Shown: in pieces, positions 13,478 through 17,840 of the stretch
Numbering within the stretch: position 1 is the first letter of the stretch
Layout: every line of letters starts with the position of its first letter
Assembly: GCA_038206385.1 (NCBI GenBank)
Contig: JBBRAW010000071.1
Coordinates: forward strand, 1-17,840
DNA from: JANXSD01 sp038206385
GTDB taxonomy: Bacteria > Bacteroidota > Bacteroidia > AKYH767-A > OLB10
DNA length: 17,840 nt
Direction: 5' to 3'
Position numbers and translations under genes: made by a program
Notes under the pieces: generated by a model
The model's database searches: none
Told to the model about the DNA's origin: nothing
Seen by the model: the letters and a program-made list of their open reading frames with translations, nothing else

Positions 13478-15862
13478 ATGGAAAAGAAGTACGTACTTTT
13501 TATTTTATTTGTTTTCACTTCGATAATTGCGAATGCTTTCCATATTGCTGGTGGTGACCTTACTACGAAATGGCTTGTTGGCAATACTTTCGATATTCAA
13601 CTTACGCTTTATAGAGACTGCAGTAATCCGAATGGTGCTCAATTTGATGCATCCATTAATTTAGCGATTTATGATAAAGGAACTAATTTATTAGCTACTT
13701 CAGTAATTCTCACTTTAGATCAATCATCTATAACTCCAATCGTTTTATCTGGAAATGGATGCAGTCCACCACCGTCAGTATGTTTAGAAAGTGGTAATTA
13801 TCATGAAACAATTATAATACCTGATAATCCAAATGGATATTACCTCGTATGGGAACGATGTTGTAGAAATAATACTATTATAAATATTGTTAGTCCGCAA
13901 TCAACGGGTCTCGCGTTCTATGCCGAAATTCCTGATCCTGCTTTGCATAATTCGAGTCCAGTTTTTAATAGCCCTCCAGCACCATATACTTGCGAAATGC
14001 AATTTTTTCAATTTGGATTTCAAGCTACTGATGCAGATGGAGATTCTCTTGTTTATGAACTTTCGGATCCACTTGATGGAGGTCATACCTCTACAGGGAA
14101 TTCAAATCCATTTGCGAATGGTTCTGGAGGTGGGCAAATTCCTTTACCCGCTCCATTTACACATGTAATTTGGCAAAATTCTTACGGACTAGCAAACATT
14201 TGTGGAGGTACTCAACCATTGGTTATTAATTCGAGTACCGGTTTGGTTCAAGGAACACCTGACAATATTGGAATTTATGCAATGGCAGTTACTGTTAGCG
14301 AATATCGAAATGGAATTCTGATAGGATTAGTTCGACGAGAAATTGAATTCACTTCGATCTCTTGTTCCGGAAATACAGCACCAAATATTTCTCCAAGTAT
14401 TGCAAATAAAGACTATGAATTATATGCAACTGATACACTTTGTTTCGATGTAACTGCTACAGATATAAATGGTGATTCTATTTACTTGATTCATGCAGGT
14501 GAAGTTTTTGAAAATACAAATCTTACAACGATATCTGCACCCTATGCATTAAGTAAAGATACTTCTGGTTTAGATTCTATTTTTACTACTTTCTGCTGGA
14601 CACCATCTTGCGATCAAACAAAAGATTCTGCATATTTAGTTACTTATACAATTCGAGATAATGGTTGTCCATTAGCACTCGCAGTTAATGGTAATTTTAG
14701 AATCAAAGTAGATCACATGAAAATTATTGATCGCCCTAATTTATTATGTCTGCATTTTGAAAGTAACGATGTAATTAAAATTGTTAAAGCTCCAGACAAT
14801 ACAATTAATGCAAGATATTTTAAAGGTTATACAATTTATCGAAGTGTAAACAACAGTCCTTTTTCTACTATAAAAATTATTGCAGATCCTTTCACAAATA
14901 TTTTTTATGATAGCTCTGCAATTGACAATAAAAATAATAATTATTGTTACGTAATTACTGGTGTAAATAATTGCAATATCCAAAGCATTAATTCCGATAC
15001 TTTGTGTTCTGATAATGCCTTCAATGCAAATAAAAATTATATTGAAAGTGTATCTGTTGAAAGCGACAATGCTATCAAGATGAAATGGGAACAATTTGCG
15101 GATGGTTTCTTTTCAACTTATTTTATTTATCGTAAAATTAATTCTCCAAATGCTGCATTTGAAAAAATTATTGATTTAAAAAATTATCCTTCTTTCGAAT
15201 GGAAAGATGATAGTGTGCATACTTCGCAAAATTCATATTGTTATAAAATGATGAATGAAGATGTATGCGGAAATTTCAGCAATGTGAGTGATGAAGCCTG
15301 TACAATTTTATTAAATGGCAAAGCAGATTTTTTTATCGACAAACTAAATTGGAATAGCTACATCAATTGGCGAGGATCTGTTGCATCTTACAACACTGAA
15401 AGAAGTGACGTGAATATTAATATTCCTTATCGTCAAATTATAGTTATTCCTTTTGCAGATACAATTGCCGAAGATCGTAACTTGCCTTCCAATGGTGGTG
15501 TATTTAATTATCGTATCAGGGCAATAGAAGGAATAGGAGGAAAAAATGCTGAAAGTATATCTAATGAAATAGAATTAATTCAAGCGCCAGCAATCTATTT
15601 GCCGAATGCTTTTAGTCCGAATATCGATACGAAAAATGAACTTTGGGGTGCTGAATCGGTTTTTGTAAAAACATATAACCTTGTACTTTATAATAGATGG
15701 GGACAACTAATTTTCAAGACTGATTCTACACAAGAAAAATGGGATGGAAACTTTAAAGGATCAGAATTACCTGAGGGAATTTATATTTATAAAGCACAAT
15801 TTTCTGGTTATAATTCCAATAAAATTTTTGAAAGAACAGGCTCCGTAACGCTTATCCGATAA
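13478..15862 (+). CDS. Secreted multi-domain surface protein with type B (gliding-motility-type) type IX sorting domain
   Basis: A 794-residue exported protein of unknown specific role. Residues 1-20 are a signal peptide (MEKKYVLFILFVFTSIIANA, cleavage before FHIAGG). The following domain opens HIAGGDLTTKW and contains LYRDC, a start I recognise from many large Bacteroidota surface proteins. It is cysteine-rich and contains DADGDSLVYEL-type beta-sandwich repeats to about residue 415. Three fibronectin-III-like modules seem to follow (about 425-512, 521-613 and 616-704), with paired cysteines in the first two. The end (about 706-794) is a CHU_C/gliding-motility-associated sorting domain: YLPNAFSPN, LVLYNRWGQLIF, WDG, EGIYIYKA. 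Such domains direct export through the type IX system and surface attachment or release. No secretion-machinery gene is in the window. It is divergent from rlmD, with a good promoter. Confidence 0.9.
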   Translation: MEKKYVLFILFVFTSIIANAFHIAGGDLTTKWLVGNTFDIQLTLYRDCSNPNGAQFDASINLAIYDKGTNLLATSVILTLDQSSITPIVLSGNGCSPPPSVCLESGNYHETIIIPDNPNGYYLVWERCCRNNTIINIVSPQSTGLAFYAEIPDPALHNSSPVFNSPPAPYTCEMQFFQFGFQATDADGDSLVYELSDPLDGGHTSTGNSNPFANGSGGGQIPLPAPFTHVIWQNSYGLANICGGTQPLVINSSTGLVQGTPDNIGIYAMAVTVSEYRNGILIGLVRREIEFTSISCSGNTAPNISPSIANKDYELYATDTLCFDVTATDINGDSIYLIHAGEVFENTNLTTISAPYALSKDTSGLDSIFTTFCWTPSCDQTKDSAYLVTYTIRDNGCPLALAVNGNFRIKVDHMKIIDRPNLLCLHFESNDVIKIVKAPDNTINARYFKGYTIYRSVNNSPFSTIKIIADPFTNIFYDSSAIDNKNNNYCYVITGVNNCNIQSINSDTLCSDNAFNANKNYIESVSVESDNAIKMKWEQFADGFFSTYFIYRKINSPNAAFEKIIDLKNYPSFEWKDDSVHTSQNSYCYKMMNEDVCGNFSNVSDEACTILLNGKADFFIDKLNWNSYINWRGSVASYNTERSDVNINIPYRQIIVIPFADTIAEDRNLPSNGGVFNYRIRAIEGIGGKNAESISNEIELIQAPAIYLPNAFSPNIDTKNELWGAESVFVKTYNLVLYNRWGQLIFKTDSTQEKWDGNFKGSELPEGIYIYKAQFSGYNSNKIFERTGSVTLIR

Positions 15863-15924
15863 GCAAATCTCAAAATCACTTTTCTTGATTTAATTGAATA
15901 ATTGTTTCAATCAAAAAACTAAAA

Positions 15925-15955
15925 TTGCTTCCTCTAAACCTAATCATTATCTTTG
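15925..15955 (+). promoter_or_regulatory. Promoter of rocD (-33 and -7)
   Basis: TTG at 15925-15927, a 20-base spacer and TATCTTTG at 15948-15955 (perfect TAnnTTTG). Transcription should start near 15961, about 13 bases before the ATG at 15974. The -7 element contains the in-frame TTG at 15953, ruling that codon out as the translation start. Confidence 0.7.
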
Positions 15956-15973
15956 TACATCAATAATATTACC

Positions 15974-17206
15974 ATGAAAATCGCCGAAACAATAATAACA
16001 AGTCAGCAAGCAATTGAGTTAGAAGAAAAATATGGTGCACATAATTATCATCCATTACCTGTAGTTTTAAATCGTGGTGAAGGTGTTTTTGTTTGGGATG
16101 TTGAAGGCAATCGTTATTATGATTTTTTATCTGCTTACTCTGCCGTAAATCAAGGGCATTGTCATCCGCGAATTATTAATGCAATGATTGAACAAGCTCA
16201 AAAATTAACACTTACTTCTCGTGCTTTTCACAATGATGTTTTAGGTGAATACGAACAATTCATGACGAAGCTTTTCGGTTATGATAAACTTCTACCAATG
16301 AATACTGGTGTAGAAGGTGGTGAAACAGCATTGAAACTTGCGCGTAGATGGGGCTATGATGTTAAAGGCGTAGAAAAAAATAAAGCGAAAATAATATTTG
16401 CAGAAGGAAATTTCTGGGGCAGAACATTAGCGGCAATTTCATCCTCTACAGATCCATCTAGCTCCGGTGGTTTTGGCCCATTTATGCCAGGCTTCGAACT
16501 CATTCCTTACAATGATTTAGTTGCTCTTGAAAATGCTGTTAAAGATCCAAATGTGGTTGGCTTTATGGTTGAACCAATTCAAGGTGAAGCTGGTGTTTTA
16601 GTTCCTGATGAAGGTTATCTCACAAAATCTTTTGATATCTGTAAAAAAAATAAAGTGCTTTTTATTGCTGATGAAGTTCAAACAGGTATTGCACGTACTG
16701 GAAAAATGCTTGCTTGCGATCATGAAAATGTTCGTCCCGATATTTTAATTTTAGGTAAGGCATTATCTGGTGGAACCATGCCTGTTTCCGCTGTCTTTGC
16801 AGATAATGAAATCATGCTTTGCATTAAACCCGGTGAACACGGATCAACGTATGGTGGAAATCCTCTTGCATGTAAAGTTGCAATGGCAGCAATGAGTGTT
16901 GTACTTGATGAAAAACTTTCAGAAAATGCAGCAGCACTTGGTGAAATTTTACGCAGCGAATTACGCAAAATAAATTCTGATCGTATCACTTTGGTGAGAG
17001 GGAAAGGTTTACTCAACGCAATTGTAATCAAAGAAAAAAATGGACTTAATGCATGGGATATTTGTCTTCGATTAAAAGACAACGGACTACTTGCAAAACC
17101 AACACATGGAGATATTATTCGTTTCGCTCCTCCTTTAGTAATTAACGAAGAACAAATTTTGGAATGCGCAGCTATTATTCGAAGAACTATAGAATCACTA
17201 GATTAA
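15974..17206 (+). CDS. rocD: Ornithine aminotransferase (ornithine-oxo-acid transaminase)
   Basis: A PLP enzyme that transfers the delta-amino group of ornithine to 2-oxoglutarate, giving glutamate-5-semialdehyde and linking arginine breakdown to proline and glutamate. The 410-residue protein is a class III aminotransferase: TGVEGGETALKLARRW (111-126, with the phosphate-binding region), NFWGRT (146-151), the PLP-ring aspartate D233 in IADEVQTG and the Schiff-base lysine K262 in LGKALSGG. The N-terminal LEEKYGAHNYHPLPVVL and the ALSGGTMPVSAV segment are characteristic of ornithine aminotransferase rather than acetylornithine or GABA aminotransferases. I chose the ATG at 15974. Extension to a TTG at 15953 would start inside the promoter. 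No other arginine or proline genes are adjacent. A bidirectional terminator follows directly. Confidence 0.95.
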   Translation: MKIAETIITSQQAIELEEKYGAHNYHPLPVVLNRGEGVFVWDVEGNRYYDFLSAYSAVNQGHCHPRIINAMIEQAQKLTLTSRAFHNDVLGEYEQFMTKLFGYDKLLPMNTGVEGGETALKLARRWGYDVKGVEKNKAKIIFAEGNFWGRTLAAISSSTDPSSSGGFGPFMPGFELIPYNDLVALENAVKDPNVVGFMVEPIQGEAGVLVPDEGYLTKSFDICKKNKVLFIADEVQTGIARTGKMLACDHENVRPDILILGKALSGGTMPVSAVFADNEIMLCIKPGEHGSTYGGNPLACKVAMAAMSVVLDEKLSENAAALGEILRSELRKINSDRITLVRGKGLLNAIVIKEKNGLNAWDICLRLKDNGLLAKPTHGDIIRFAPPLVINEEQILECAAIIRRTIESLD

Positions 17207-17244
17207 AAAAAATCCTGAAGTAAAATACTTCAGGATTTTTTTTT
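17205..17244. terminator. Bidirectional terminator between rocD and the DUF4199 gene
   Basis: A 12-base-pair perfect stem (AATCCTGAAGTA at 17211-17222, TACTTCAGGATT at 17226-17237) with a three-A loop, an A run before it and a T run after it. It starts at the rocD stop codon and suits termination from both sides of the convergent pair. Confidence 0.92.
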
Positions 17245-17259
17245 GGAAATGAAATTTAT

Positions 17260-17769
17260 TTATGAAATAATATCTGGATTAGGTTTCTTAATAATTGCTG
17301 CCATAATTAATGCTATAATAGCACTAAATAATAACCCAAAAACAATAGCAAATCCAAATTGTGCAACTGGTGTCATAAATTTACTTGTCATTTGTATTTG
17401 TTTATCTATCATTTCTTCACTTAGTCCTCTTTCTTGTAATTTCTCTAATTGTTGATTCATTTGAAAATCAATAAATGTAGGATCGATAAATTTTAAAAAT
17501 ATAAAATGATAAATTCCACCAATCACAGCTCCAATGGAAGTTATTATAAAACCCAAACGAAAGGTTTGCCCAAAGCTATTATAACCATTACCTTCTGTTT
17601 CTCGAAATAATTTTGTGGCTTGTACAATACAAATTATTGGTACGATAAGACCTAAAAATTGAATCCACATTGCTGATGCATTTCGATTTAAGCCTGTAAC
17701 GTACATGATCATTGCCCATAAAACGCCCACTCCTGCGTTTATTAAGCCATATTTGGTAGAAGGTTTCAT
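17260..17769 (-). CDS. DUF4199 family membrane protein
   Basis: A 169-residue inner-membrane protein of unknown function, matching the DUF4199 family, which is common in Bacteroidota. Four hydrophobic segments are visible: about 8-25, 34-51, 70-92 and 134-160. A polar stretch (about 93-130) between the third and fourth segments contains QMNQQLEKLQERGLSEEMID, probably a helix facing one side of the membrane. The N-terminus MKPSTKYGLINAGVGVLW and the motif YNSFGQTFRLGF (63-74) are the features I recognise. The ATG at 17769 fits the family N-terminus. No perfect -7 element lies in the 71 bases remaining to the window edge, so it may belong to a transcript that begins outside. I do not assign a function. 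Confidence 0.85.
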   Translation of the reverse strand: MKPSTKYGLINAGVGVLWAMIMYVTGLNRNASAMWIQFLGLIVPIICIVQATKLFRETEGNGYNSFGQTFRLGFIITSIGAVIGGIYHFIFLKFIDPTFIDFQMNQQLEKLQERGLSEEMIDKQIQMTSKFMTPVAQFGFAIVFGLLFSAIIALIMAAIIKKPNPDIIS

Positions 17770-17840
17770 AAATAATTATTTTTATATAGGATGCTATCGT
17801 TAAATTTGCCTCAAATTAAATGCATTTCGCAATAGAAACC

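Noticed and set aside
15863..15924. Weak inverted repeats after the secreted-protein gene, considered as a terminator
   Set aside because: Stems are about six AT-rich base pairs with no adjoining T run, much weaker than the three clear terminators elsewhere.
1..17840. Search for a defence system, CRISPR array, mobile element, tRNA or new multi-gene system
   Set aside because: No repeat-spacer pattern, transposase, integrase, terminal inverted repeat pair, tRNA cloverleaf or unknown gene cassette was seen. All intact genes but two (the secreted protein and DUF4199) fall in families of known or inferred function.

Overview
The window is a chromosomal stretch from a low-GC member of the Bacteroidota. 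Four things point there. Two genes end in type IX secretion sorting domains, one type A (broken gene) and one type B. Most genes carry a Bacteroidota-type -7 promoter element (TAnnTTTG) a few bases before the start codon. Shine-Dalgarno sequences are essentially absent. A DUF4199 membrane protein, common in this phylum, is present. I cannot assign a genus or family from sequence reading alone.

Layout. On the left, minus strand: the start of a rhomboid protease gene (cut by the window edge) lies just behind mutL, then comes a PgpH-type membrane HD phosphodiesterase gene, the RNase P RNA gene rnpB, and an orphan glutamine amidotransferase gene (PabA/TrpG type). This last gene is divergent from a plus-strand pair, ridA and a TMEM175-type (DUF1211) channel gene. 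These converge, through a strong hairpin, on two minus-strand peptidase genes: pepD (M20 dipeptidase) and a cytoplasmic M61 peptidase with a PDZ domain. At 9.9-10.4 kb there is a decayed secreted-protein gene. It has a start codon and a possible promoter, but is joined out of frame to a type A sorting domain. Next are lpdA (plus), a bidirectional terminator and rlmD (minus, GTG start). rlmD is divergent from a 794-residue secreted cell-surface protein with a type B sorting domain. The right end holds rocD (ornithine aminotransferase, plus), a bidirectional terminator and a DUF4199 gene (minus).

Most genes are single-gene housekeeping units with their own promoters. The clear short-distance pairs are mutL-rhomboid and ridA-TMEM175. 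I see no CRISPR array, tRNA, insertion sequence, prophage or defence cassette, and no convincing new multi-gene system. The observations worth following are the altered endonuclease motif in MutL, the deletion-scar pseudogene and its short near-identity to the intact secreted gene, the overlapping divergent promoters, and two in-frame TTG starts that fall inside promoter elements and should be replaced by downstream ATGs.
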